Part shown: positions 1-7,948 of the stretch, one piece after another
Layout of the letters: every line of letters starts with the position of its first letter
Numbering within the stretch: the first letter of the stretch is position 1
Assembly (NCBI GenBank): GCA_000435055.1
Contig: FR879718.1
Span: 1-19,188, forward strand
DNA length: 19,188 bases
Direction: 5' to 3'
From: Clostridium sp. CAG:138
Lineage (GTDB): Bacteria > Bacillota > Clostridia > Christensenellales > CAG-138
Program-made: the position numbers and the translations under genes
Notes under the pieces: generated by a model
Databases searched by the model: none
The model's input: the letters and a program-made list of their open reading frames with translations, nothing else
What the model was told of the DNA's origin: nothing

Positions 1-2959
1 GCTTGCCCCAAGTATCGTAGGTATACTCTACTACCGTTGAGCCGGTTTTGTCAATCAGCTTGACTATATCGCCCTGCGCGTTGCGGAGGTAATAGTAATA
101 TGTTCCGTTATAGTTTACGCCCACGACCTTGCCATCTGCATCGTAACTGAAGCGCTGCATGGAGGTTTCCGTGCTACCGTCGCTGTTCGTCGTGGTTTGG
201 ACAATGCCTATCAGCAAGCTTCCGTTATAATAATAATCGGTAACGGTGTTGCCAACGGTCTTCCTTGTGCGGATGCCGTTCTCGTCGTAATTATAGGTGT
301 ACGCATTTACTCGTCCCGAGCCGGTGGACGAGGGGGTATAGGACTTGAGCCGCTGTCCCTCCCATGCCAGCGCCGCGCCAAGATAGCTTGTCGGGTTGCC
401 TGACGCGTCATAGGTTATGCTCTGTCCATTATAGGAGGTGAGCTGATCCTGCCACGAGGAATTGCCGTAGGTATAGGTAACGGTTTCCTGTACCGCGCCG
501 AGTGTTCCCGTTGTATACGCGTAAATCTTTTTATTGAGCAGGTTGCCCCAGCTGTCGTATTCATAGGTTATGGTAGCGTTATTGCTGTTGCCGGTACCAT
601 AACAGAGGCTCTCGCGGATAAGCTGGTTGGCCTCGTCATAAACATACGAATACTTCTCGGAAGCGTTGGCAAATGTTACGCTGCCGCGCCAGATCTGCGT
701 TATATTGCCGTTGGCATCGTAATTGTAGTTATACCTCGCGTCGCTGCCGTTGGTATAGGTCGAGATAAGGGCTGTAGTTGAGCCGTTTGCTCCGGACTTA
801 TATGTCCAGTCCACTACATAATCCGAATCAAGGTGCAGCGTTATATAGTCCGGTCTCCCGGTCGTTGCACCGTAAGCGTATTCAATCGTCTTTCCGTTGC
901 TGAGTTCTATCAGCTGCTGCCGTCCGTCGGTGTCGTAGGTATATTCGGTGCTCCAGGTCGTCCCGTTAATGGTTTGCGTCAGCCGTATAAGTTGATTGTT
1001 TTCATCATACTTATACCTATACGCAGCTACAGTCGCTCCATAGGTCACATTTTCAACCGTTCCCGTGAAGCTCTTCTCCGTGCTCGCCATGCAGCGGCCC
1101 GCATGGTCATATTCAAAGAAGGTCGCTCTGCCTGTCTCATAGTTACGCAGCTCGTAGAGATTGCCCTCGCCGTCATAGATGAACCCATAGGCCATCCAGC
1201 TCATAGTTGCATTGCCCTTGTTTATCGCCGAAACGCGGTCAAGCGAATCATAGAAGTAGTAGACAACCGAGCCGTTGCCATACTGCACCCTGCTTAGCCT
1301 GTTGTATTCATCGTAGACATTGGTGGAGAGCGCGGTATTTCCAACCCCGGTGCTTACCGTTCTTCCCCACTCATCGTAGGTGAAATTGTACGCCGTGCTG
1401 CCACGGGTTATGCTGTTTAGCCTGCCGTAGGAATCATAGCCATAGTTCACCGTGCCAACGCCGTCGCCGGTGAAGCTTGCAAGGCGCAGCATGGAAGCCG
1501 CGTTCCCATAGCTGTAGGTGCTCGTATTGCCCCTTGCGTCGGTTATGCCCGTCTGCTGCCTTGTATTGCTGTCATAGGTATATGTGACGGAATTCCCCCT
1601 CGCGTCCGTGACTGACTCTGCGAGAGCAGATGCTGAATTATACGATGTCTGCGAACGGATATATGTCGTGCTGCTCCCAAGCCTGGTCTCGGTCACGTTG
1701 CCGTTTGCGTCATAAACATTGGTAGTTATTATACCGCCGGGGCTGGTGGAGGTAAGCAGATTGTGCTTTCCGTCATAGGTATAGGTCGTTTCATTGCCCA
1801 ACGGATCGGTCGAGGATATAACGTTATTGCTGCTGTCATAGGTTAGCTTTGGTTCCTGACCTATAAGGGAGACAGAGCTTACGAGGTTCCCGTTTTCATC
1901 ATAGGAATATGCCTGTGAGAACGTCTCCCTGTACAGCTGAAGCCCATCCGTATAGACCATATTTCGCCCATTCGTGAAGGTCACGCTTATGCTTATCTTT
2001 GAATACGCCTCGGACGCGACAGCTGAACTGCATGCAAACTGCCAGTCAGTCGTATTGGCATCAAAGCGTGCCACGCCGGCGTCTCCTACGGTGTTTCCGC
2101 TGGAATCGATGAACTCGACGCTGATCGTTATCAGGTTTATCTCATTATTGCTGTTGTAGCCTTCCACATATGCAGGGGCTTCGGTGCGTATCCATCCTCC
2201 AAAGGAGTAGTTGTCACCCTTCTTGCCGCTTACCGTTACGGTCTGTGAAATGCTCTTTACTTTTGTGGGATTGCCTTCAAATCTGAAGACCTTGGCAGAA
2301 AAGGCTTCGGGATGTGAAGAATGCGATCCGGTTATTACCTTGTCATCGCTTTCAAGGTTATTTGTGGTATAGTGAGTCAGGCCGTCGCTGAAATCCGAGT
2401 TTTCAAGCATATTGTAACGATTTGGAGTCCGACCGACCTCAAGCTGTACAGCGTCCGCATAAATCGTGCCGTTGCCGGAGTGCGCAAGGAGCTTCACGGT
2501 CACCGTGCTTGTCTCCGGAGTGAACGTTACAACGCCTCTTGACCAGTCGGTACCGGTGGTTCCGGGAGTCTGAACGGGATCGCTTTCCGCTATAACCGTC
2601 CCTGAAGCGTCAAGCACCTGAATCTTTGCGTTGTTTCCGCCCGTGAAATATTCCGAGAGCGTATATACCTGCCCGGATGTCACCGAGGCGGTGGTGGTCA
2701 CATATGCATTTCCGCCGGAAGCGCTAAGCTTCGCGCTGTACTTGCCGGTATATGCATAAGTCGTAACAAAGGATGCATTGACGGCTGTCCAGCTGCGCTG
2801 TTCGAAACCGTGATCTTCCAGAAGATTAAAGATGGAGCTCTGTGTCTTGGATACTGCGGCCAACTGAGTGATATTTCTGTCTCCTGTGTTGAACGCGGCA
2901 AGAAGTATTCGACTGGTGCAGGCAGCGTTACGGTATGAAACCGAAATTTCAGTTAATGA
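1..2959 (-). CDS. RHS/YD-repeat protein, C-terminal part, 5'-truncated and running off the left edge
   Basis: One minus-strand frame stays open from the left edge to an in-frame TAG at 2960-2962. Its N-terminal third holds two jelly-roll/carbohydrate-binding-like modules, one opening with LLEDHGFEQ and one with NMLENSDFSDG, each with a Trp/Tyr-rich beta pattern. From about 2000 down to 1 it is a long series of YD repeats (YDSYGR, YDEWGR, YDANGN, YDEANQ, YDSWGN). Near the left edge is the RHS core signature (YLRNAQGDIV followed by EYTYDTWGK). Proteins of this family are large secreted or wall-associated shells that usually end in a variable, often toxic, tip; that tip lies outside the window. 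No ATG occurs in frame upstream of 2410 and no convincing ribosome site precedes the possible TTG at 2863. The N-terminus therefore looks lost, perhaps through the rearrangement that placed the recombinase next door. The family call is firm; expression and function are not. Confidence 0.85.
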
Positions 2960-3231
2960 CTACCTGATTTTCATTCATTTTCGGTACAGTTTATTTTATG
3001 AGAAATTTGGATTTCAACTTTCAGCGTGCCGCAATAACTTAAGGAAAACAGTGCCGAGGCGATCAGCCATAACAGGTTGGTCGCTTTTGTTTTCCCTTTA
3101 TTGCGAAAGGCGTTGACCGGTTGCCCACTTAAGGGTTGTTTTTAATTTCTTTCATCCGATCTATGTTTACTTCGATAATTCTCTATGATATAATCGTATT
3201 CAGAACATAACGATGCAAGGGGGACAACCGG
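2960..3231. other. Junction between the truncated RHS gene and the recombinase gene
   Basis: This 272-bp stretch has no supportable gene. A short plus-strand reading frame at 2868-3116 overlaps the RHS coding region and has no family resemblance, so I leave it out. The right half carries the promoter and ribosome site of the recombinase. The left half is AT-richer than the RHS gene and has stops in the RHS frame, so the boundary of the rearranged DNA probably lies between about 2900 and 2960. I found no direct repeat shared with the right side of the recombinase. Confidence 0.5.
3166..3194 (+). promoter_or_regulatory. Sigma-70/SigA-like promoter of the serine recombinase
   Basis: A -35 box TTTACT (3166-3171) is followed after 17 bp by a consensus -10 TATAAT (3189-3194). 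A ribosome site AAGGGGG lies about 9 bases before the ATG at 3232, which fixes the start. The recombinase thus appears to be transcribed on its own. Confidence 0.7.
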
Positions 3232-5100
3232 ATGCGAAGAAACGATGACTGTATAGCGATTTATTCACGAAAATCAAGATTTACCGGAAAGGGTGAAAGC
3301 ATCGGCAATCAGGTCGAGCTCTGTAAAGAATATGTACGCGCGCATTTTGGAGAAGCTGCGCTTGATAGAATTATCGTGTATGAAGACGAAGGTTATTCCG
3401 GCGGCAATCTGAACCGTCCGGACTTCAAGAAGATGATGGAAGATGCCGGAAAGCGAAGGTTCAAGGCAATCATCGTCTATCGTCTTGACCGTATCAGCCG
3501 AAATATCAGCGATTTTGCCGGTCTTATCGAGGAACTGGCGCGGCTGGATATTTCTTTTGTTTCCATCAAGGAGCAGTTCGATACCTGCTCTCCAATGGGA
3601 CGTGCCATGATGTATATTGCCTCAGTGTTCTCGCAGCTGGAACGCGAAACGATTGCCGAGCGTATCCGTGACAATATGCACGAACTGGCAAAGACCGGCA
3701 GATGGCTTGGCGGAGTGACGCCGACCGGATATGCTTCGGAAAGCGTAAAAACTGTGACCGTGGACGGCAAAACTAAGAGGGCCTGCAAGCTGAAACTCAT
3801 TCCTGAAGAAGCGGACATAGTCAAAACGATCTATGATTTATATGCAGAAACGGATTCGCTGACAATTACCGAATCGGAACTGATGAAACGAGGCATCAAA
3901 ACAAAGAACGACAAATATTTCACTCGTTTTTCCATTAAGGCGATTTTGCAGAATCCGGTCTATGTTATTGCTGACCAAGACGCTTATGACTATTTTGTGA
4001 AAGTTGATGCGGATTTGTTTTCGGACATAAGTGCTTTTGACGGCGTTCATGGTATTATGGCCTATAACCGCACGAACCAGGAAAAAGGAAAGACCACCGA
4101 ATACCTGCCGCCAAGTGAATGGATCGTTGCTGTCGGTCTGCACCCGGGCATCATTCCCGGAAAGGCTTGGATTAAAATTCAGGAATCGCTGGAACGCAAC
4201 AAATCCAAAGCATACCGAAAACCCCGCAGTAACGAAGCCCTGCTGACCGGACTGCTGTATTGCAAATGCGGAAGCCGAATGTATCCGAAGCTCAGCAAGC
4301 GCATGACTGCAGATGGCAAACCAATCTACACCTATGTGTGCAAGATGAAGGAGCGAAGCCAGCGGGCAGTCTGCAATAGCAAAAATGTCAATGGAAACAC
4401 CATTGATATGGCGATAATCGAGCAGATCAAAATGCTTGCGGAAGATAACGGAACATTTATCAGCCAGCTGGAGCAGAGCCGCAAATTCTATACCGGAAAC
4501 AGAGCGGACTATGAAGAACAGCTTGCCGCCATGCGTCAAAAAAAGGTCGATCTTGAAAAGAAACTGGATGGACTTGTAGATTCACTTGCTGATCTGAATG
4601 ATGGTATTGCCAGAAACCGTGTGGCAAAGCGAATTGAACAGCTTGGTTCGGAGTGTACTTTGTTAGACTCCCGTATTCAGGAATTGGAAGGACTGACTTC
4701 TCAGCACACACTCAGCGATATTGAGTTTGATGTAATGCGTCAGCTATTGACTGCATTCAAAGACGGAATCGACGCAATGACCATTCAGCAGAAACGCGCC
4801 GCCATACGCACTATCGTGCGCAAGGTGGTCTGGGACGGAGTCAATGTTCATATCGTTCTGTTCGGTGTGCAAGATGATGGTATTGATTTTCCGGACATGT
4901 CCGGCCTTTACGGCGATTCATGTACTGATGATGACACCGATGAACCGGATAGCTTCGTGGATATGTATTACGGGTGCGATGACACGGAGGAGGATTGCTT
5001 GATAAATACTGAGCCCCGCAATGCAGCAAAAACGCATTGGGGCGAAGATAGCAAAGGCTATCTTCACTGCAATCAGGCTCATGCGCAATCAAGTTTCTGA
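3232..5100 (+). CDS. Large serine recombinase (resolvase/invertase family site-specific recombinase)
   Basis: This 622-residue protein has the order of a large serine recombinase. The N-terminal resolvase catalytic domain spans about residues 8-155, with the nucleophile Ser15 in YSRKS, Arg13 beside it and the active-site arginines in YRLDRISRN (83-91). A recombinase domain follows (about 160-330). Then come a zinc ribbon (CKCG at 344-347 paired with Cys370 and Cys381) and a coiled coil (about 420-485) before the C-terminal beta region. Such enzymes integrate, excise or invert DNA between short att sites through a 5'-phosphoserine intermediate. Here it stands alone with no cargo between it and the host genes. 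Its last dozen codons are read antisense through a truncated neighbouring gene, so the natural C-terminus was probably replaced at a recombination junction. The catalytic core looks intact. Confidence 0.95.
   Translation: MRRNDDCIAIYSRKSRFTGKGESIGNQVELCKEYVRAHFGEAALDRIIVYEDEGYSGGNLNRPDFKKMMEDAGKRRFKAIIVYRLDRISRNISDFAGLIEELARLDISFVSIKEQFDTCSPMGRAMMYIASVFSQLERETIAERIRDNMHELAKTGRWLGGVTPTGYASESVKTVTVDGKTKRACKLKLIPEEADIVKTIYDLYAETDSLTITESELMKRGIKTKNDKYFTRFSIKAILQNPVYVIADQDAYDYFVKVDADLFSDISAFDGVHGIMAYNRTNQEKGKTTEYLPPSEWIVAVGLHPGIIPGKAWIKIQESLERNKSKAYRKPRSNEALLTGLLYCKCGSRMYPKLSKRMTADGKPIYTYVCKMKERSQRAVCNSKNVNGNTIDMAIIEQIKMLAEDNGTFISQLEQSRKFYTGNRADYEEQLAAMRQKKVDLEKKLDGLVDSLADLNDGIARNRVAKRIEQLGSECTLLDSRIQELEGLTSQHTLSDIEFDVMRQLLTAFKDGIDAMTIQQKRAAIRTIVRKVVWDGVNVHIVLFGVQDDGIDFPDMSGLYGDSCTDDDTDEPDSFVDMYYGCDDTEEDCLINTEPRNAAKTHWGEDSKGYLHCNQAHAQSSF
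5044..5065. repeat. Perfect 9-bp inverted repeat at the recombinase / truncated gene junction
   Basis: GAAGATAGC (5044-5052) and GCTATCTTC (5057-5065) are exact complements separated by AAAG. The left arm belongs to the recombinase frame (GEDSK), and the same 9-mer read on the other strand belongs to the truncated minus-strand gene (SEDS). No T-run follows closely on either strand, so it is not a clear terminator. It marks the junction. Confidence 0.75.
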
Positions 5101-5269
5101 TATGGCGGTAATACTTCAATTTTTTTAGGTCATTGTTCCACCCTGCAACAAGGGATGGGCCGAAAGGGGTACAGGTCATCTCGTCAATGTATGCGGACAC
5201 ACGTCGCTCATCGCGCATAATCTCCCCGCAAAGTTTTTCGAGATGTTTGTAAGAATTCATAAAGCTCAT
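5051..5269 (-). pseudogene. 5' fragment of a small HEPN-like protein gene, truncated by the recombinase junction
   Basis: The first 73 residues from the ATG at 5269 look like real protein: a helical N-terminus (MSFMNSYKHLEKLCGEIMR) and then a charged helix with YRHIRNLIAHEPD. R58-N59-x3-H63 fits the R-x(4-6)-H motif of HEPN-type RNases and related nucleotide-binding folds. I recall similar small clostridial proteins of unknown function (possibly DUF6548, from memory only). After residue 73 the frame runs antisense through the recombinase to 4841 and loses all family character, so the gene lacks its 3' half. No ribosome site is visible before the ATG. Most likely it is a dead fragment left by the rearrangement. 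The motif is seen; the function is an inference. Confidence 0.55.
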
Positions 5270-5429
5270 AGTGATTGGTCTGATAATCTAAAGCATTAAA
5301 ATGAACGACTGTCGAACGTTTTCAAATTTCGGCAGCCGCTCATGTAAAGAAAAATGCAAACAAAAAGAGTATTAATGTTCCGGTTATTCGCAGCTTCGGC
5401 GGTTCACGGAAAAGGCCGTTTGTGATGGT

Positions 5430-6149
5430 TTATTCCGACTTTTTGCTCTCACCGCAATAGAGAAAGCGGTAAACGAGAGCCGCGATGACTGCGCCTGCAA
5501 GCGGAGCGGCGATGAACAGCCAAACCTGCTTAAGCGGAGCCGTATTGCCGAGCAGTGCGCTCACAAAAGCGGGGCCGAAACTTCTTGCGGGGTTGACAGA
5601 GGTTCCGGTGTAGTGAATGCCGAAGATGTGCACAAGTGTCAGCGTAAGCCCGATAACAAACCCGGCAATTTTTCCGTTTTCCGCCTTTTTCGTAACACGA
5701 AGAACAACAAAAACAAAAACAAACGTGAGAATAATTTCGATTACGAAAGCACCGAGAATGCTGATATGGCTTGATGTCGATTCAAGGTAGCCGTTTGAAC
5801 CGAGTCCGCTTTGCACATTGCCGTTTGAAATCAGCGCAAGCACGCCTCCGCCGGCGATGCCGCCGAGAAACTGTGCCGCAAGATATGTGAAAAACTCGCC
5901 GATACCCATGCGCCCGTCAAGCAGCATTGCAAGCGAAACAGCAGGATTGATATGACAACCGGAAATGTCTCCGATTGCGGCAGCCATTGCAATGATAACA
6001 AGACCGAACGCAAGCGCAACGGTCAATGTCGTCAGCGGAAAGGTCGGGGAAAACAGCAGAGCTGCCCCGCAGCCGAAAACCACAAGAATCATTGTGCCGA
6101 GAAATTCGGCAGCAAATTTTCTGACCAGGGTAGGGATTTTACATGTCAT
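5430..6149 (-). CDS. aqpZ: Aquaporin Z-type water channel (MIP family)
   Basis: This 239-residue MIP-family channel has six membrane spans and two half-helices carrying the pore motifs HINPAV (Asn68) and SVNPARS (Asn186). The selectivity-filter residues match the E. coli AqpZ set: Phe48, His174, Thr183 and Arg189. That points to a water channel rather than a glycerol facilitator, in which the His position is small. The start is the ATG at 6149, preceded by GGAGG (6157-6161) with 7 bases between; the TTG at 6170 lies upstream of that ribosome site. The gene has its own consensus promoter and stands directly downstream of the yajC terminator, so it is monocistronic. Water specificity is inferred from the filter. 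Confidence 0.93.
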   Translation of the reverse strand: MTCKIPTLVRKFAAEFLGTMILVVFGCGAALLFSPTFPLTTLTVALAFGLVIIAMAAAIGDISGCHINPAVSLAMLLDGRMGIGEFFTYLAAQFLGGIAGGGVLALISNGNVQSGLGSNGYLESTSSHISILGAFVIEIILTFVFVFVVLRVTKKAENGKIAGFVIGLTLTLVHIFGIHYTGTSVNPARSFGPAFVSALLGNTAPLKQVWLFIAAPLAGAVIAALVYRFLYCGESKKSE

Positions 6150-6183
6150 GACAACGCCTCCGAAAGTCAATAATCTTTTCTAT

Positions 6184-6211
6184 ATTATATCAGCTTTTCG
6201 AATTCTGTCAA
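6184..6211 (-). promoter_or_regulatory. Consensus SigA promoter of aqpZ
   Basis: On the minus strand a perfect TTGACA (6206-6211) and a perfect TATAAT (6184-6189) are separated by 16 bp. Transcription would start near 6177 and give a leader of roughly 28 bases before the ATG at 6149. Two perfect hexamers suggest strong, possibly constitutive expression. Confidence 0.8.
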
Positions 6212-6231
6212 CAGTTTTTGTCAAAAAGAGA

Positions 6232-6266
6232 ACACAAAAAACTCTCCGCTTTCAACAGAGAGTTTT
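6232..6266 (-). terminator. Rho-independent terminator of yajC
   Basis: AAAACTCTC (6238-6246) pairs with GAGAGTTTT (6258-6266) over an 11-base loop. On the minus strand the stem is followed directly by a T-run, ending about 40 bases after the yajC stop. It separates yajC from the aqpZ promoter. Confidence 0.8.
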
Positions 6267-6306
6267 GCCTGCAAAATCGAAATATTAATCCGAAACGGGT
6301 TGAGAA

Positions 6307-6675
6307 TTATCTCTTTTCGGAAGAATCGACGATTTCTCCGTCGAGGGTTGCTTCAACGGGAGAATCTTCGATGCTTGCAATTGCCTGCTTTGTGAAAACA
6401 AGGCGAACTTTGTCGGGCCCGACGCTGACGAAGACAACATCGCCCTTAACGGCGGTGACGGTGCCGTAGATGCCGCCGATCGTGCGGACACGGCTGCCGG
6501 CTTTGAGCCCGTCAAGCATTGACTGATACTGCTTCTGACGCTTTTTGTTGCTGCGCGCCGAGAGCACAAACATGATGATGAGTGCCGCAATAAGAATCAG
6601 CGGCAGACCGAACTGGCTGAAAAATCCGGAGATCGCGTTGCCGGTTTCAGCAGACATTCCATCAAACAAAAACAT
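6307..6675 (-). CDS. yajC: YajC, accessory subunit of the Sec preprotein translocase
   Basis: The product has one N-terminal membrane span (about residues 20-40, rich in Leu/Ile), then a basic stretch (RSNKKRQKQYQ) and a small cytoplasmic beta domain with the family pattern GSRVRTIGGIYGTV. It ends in an acidic tail. YajC associates with SecDF and assists Sec-dependent export at the membrane. I place the start at the ATG at 6675 (122 residues), 10 bases after AAAGG (6686-6690). The in-frame ATG at 6717 sits at or before the predicted transcription start and has no ribosome site. The usual partners tgt and secDF are not adjacent here, so the gene is monocistronic with its own promoter and terminator. 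Confidence 0.92.
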   Translation of the reverse strand: MFLFDGMSAETGNAISGFFSQFGLPLILIAALIIMFVLSARSNKKRQKQYQSMLDGLKAGSRVRTIGGIYGTVTAVKGDVVFVSVGPDKVRLVFTKQAIASIEDSPVEATLDGEIVDSSEKR

Positions 6676-6720
6676 TGTTAACATACCTTTCTCTGTCGGG
6701 TTAACCGTATTATCCATATT

Positions 6721-6749
6721 ATTCTATATCACCGAGTGCAGAATGTCAA
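6721..6749 (-). promoter_or_regulatory. SigA promoter of yajC
   Basis: On the minus strand TTGACA (6744-6749) and TAGAAT (6721-6726) are 17 bp apart. The predicted transcription start near 6714 lies downstream of the ATG at 6717, which supports the internal start at 6675 for yajC. Confidence 0.75.
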
Positions 6750-6826
6750 GTGCAGCGTTGAAATAGAATTATACCGTAAAAAGACTCGGCGTGCGGCATC
6801 AGCGTTTCGGATCGTCGGCCGAAGAG

Positions 6827-7060
6827 CAGCGTAAATTTGTCAAGCAGCGCACATGGTTTATAGGACAGTTTGGATTTTCGCAGACCCTCATCACCGGTAT
6901 CGTCCTGCCTGTTGATAAAGTTTACTCCGGGAAGTTTCATGCTTTCCGCAAAACACATTGCAAGCGTTTGATATGCGCCGGAAAAATCACGGAGCGCTTT
7001 TTCAATATGCACATGCAGCGTATCGCCTACAATTTCGCCCGCCGTGAGCCCGACAACAAC
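6827..7060 (-). pseudogene. Displaced 3' fragment of the DUF2156-type gene
   Basis: These 234 bases match 7958-8191 with four mismatches by my base-by-base comparison. They encode the same C-terminal residues (from VVVGLTAGE through KFTL) as the intact gene at 7949-8833. The frame then runs on into unrelated residues and stops at 6746. The copy lacks the N-terminal two thirds and any ribosome site; the ATG at 7012 is internal. Both copies keep the reading frame and differ by one visible residue (Gly for Cys in DDTCDEG), so the duplication is recent. Confidence 0.85.
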
Positions 7061-7086
7061 ATTTGAAACGGTTGCGGTACAGCGAA

Positions 7087-7107
7087 TTGAAACGGCAATC
7101 GTTTCAA
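7087..7107. repeat. Perfect 8-bp hairpin downstream of the DUF1294 gene
   Basis: TTGAAACG (7087-7094) and CGTTTCAA (7100-7107) are exact complements over a 5-base loop (GCAAT). It lies between the displaced DUF2156 fragment and the end of the DUF1294 gene. There is no T-run on the minus strand, so a terminator role is doubtful. It may mark an end of the inserted segment. Confidence 0.45.
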
Positions 7108-7188
7108 CAAAAGTTTTTGAGAAAGTCGCTTAAAGCAGCTTTCCCAAACTCCAACAGAGTTGAATGAGAATTTACTCCGTTCAGTTAA

Positions 7189-7776
7189 TTATTTCAAGTT
7201 CATCAAATAGATAATAACAATTGCTTGCATCAATATCATCAACGGAACCCCGACCGTGAAAAAATCATTGTTTTTTTTGTTGGTTTTATGCTTAAATAGA
7301 TACATTGCCGCAAGCCCGCCAAGTGAGCCGCCGATGAAGCATAACCCCAGTAATACGATATTCCGAGTTCTTGAACGCTTTTTGACAGCAGCGCGCTTAT
7401 CCAGGGCAAACACTATAAAAGTTATTATATTAATGACAATAAGGTAGAACAAGAATAATCTATATTTATGGAAAAAGTCCCAGAAAGCAAGAGTAAGCCT
7501 TTCCCCGTGAACGCCTTTCAGAACAAGAAACAACACCAGCTGTATCACGAAAACGCAGGCAACAAATACACGCGACATCATGTTTCCCTTTAGTGCCTTC
7601 CTGTCAATAATAAGTATGGCGATGATTATGCCCAAGGAACCGCCCAAGATGGAAGCTATAGTCAGAAATTTGTCGATTTGTCCTTCGGGCGTGTAAGTAT
7701 ACAGCCAGGTGTTAATTGCAAACAGGATAAAGCCTATAACGTTAATGGCTATAAGATAATACTCAAGAAATCCCAT
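7189..7776 (-). CDS. DUF1294 membrane protein with two related halves
   Basis: This 195-residue integral membrane protein has six to seven predicted spans. The second half is a canonical DUF1294 unit: LIVINIITFIVFALDKRAA, then a basic loop, then FIGGSLGGLAAMYLFKHKT. The first half repeats the same layout in diverged form (LIAINVIGFILFAINTW, then SILGGSLGIIIAILIIDRK). DUF1294 proteins are widespread small membrane proteins of unknown function. The start is the ATG at 7776, 7 bases after GGAG; an in-frame ATG at 7821 lies upstream of that ribosome site. The gene is visibly more AT-rich than its neighbours and sits between 234-bp direct repeats, which suggests recent acquisition. No function can be assigned. 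Confidence 0.85.
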   Translation of the reverse strand: MGFLEYYLIAINVIGFILFAINTWLYTYTPEGQIDKFLTIASILGGSLGIIIAILIIDRKALKGNMMSRVFVACVFVIQLVLFLVLKGVHGERLTLAFWDFFHKYRLFLFYLIVINIITFIVFALDKRAAVKKRSRTRNIVLLGLCFIGGSLGGLAAMYLFKHKTNKKNNDFFTVGVPLMILMQAIVIIYLMNLK

Positions 7777-7894
7777 TGGTTTTCTCCAATCTTTTTTGAT
7801 GAATGCATTCAACCACGGCAACGAATGAATTTCCCAAAAAATACCTCGGATAGGGATAATTACTAAGGAAACGCCGCTTAAATATCATTCTAAC

Positions 7895-7925
7895 AAAAAA
7901 GAGCTATAGTTTCAAGCCTTTTTGT
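7895..7925 (-). terminator. Probable Rho-independent terminator of the DUF2156 gene
   Basis: On the minus strand AAAAAGGCT pairs with AGC(T)CTTTTT, with one bulged base and a 9-base loop, and ends in a T-run. It begins about 25 bases after the stop at 7949. The A/T symmetry would let it act on either strand. Confidence 0.55.
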
Positions 7926-7948
7926 AAATAAGCCAATATGGTTTCCCA

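Noticed and set aside
833..1297. A 154-codon plus-strand frame in the RHS region
   Set aside because: The minus-strand RHS frame is continuous here with clear YD repeats.
2868..3116. Possible small plus-strand gene before the recombinase
   Set aside because: It overlaps RHS coding sequence, lacks a ribosome site and has no protein-like pattern.
3838..4539. A 233-codon minus-strand frame within the recombinase gene
   Set aside because: Antisense shadow of the zinc-ribbon and recombinase domains; no family features.
6676..6717. Upstream ATG start for yajC
   Set aside because: It lies at or before the predicted transcription start and has no ribosome site; the ATG at 6675 has both in the right place.
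6746..7012. A separate 88-residue gene
   Set aside because: It starts inside the duplicated DUF2156 fragment and ends in non-homologous sequence; it is a remnant without a ribosome site.
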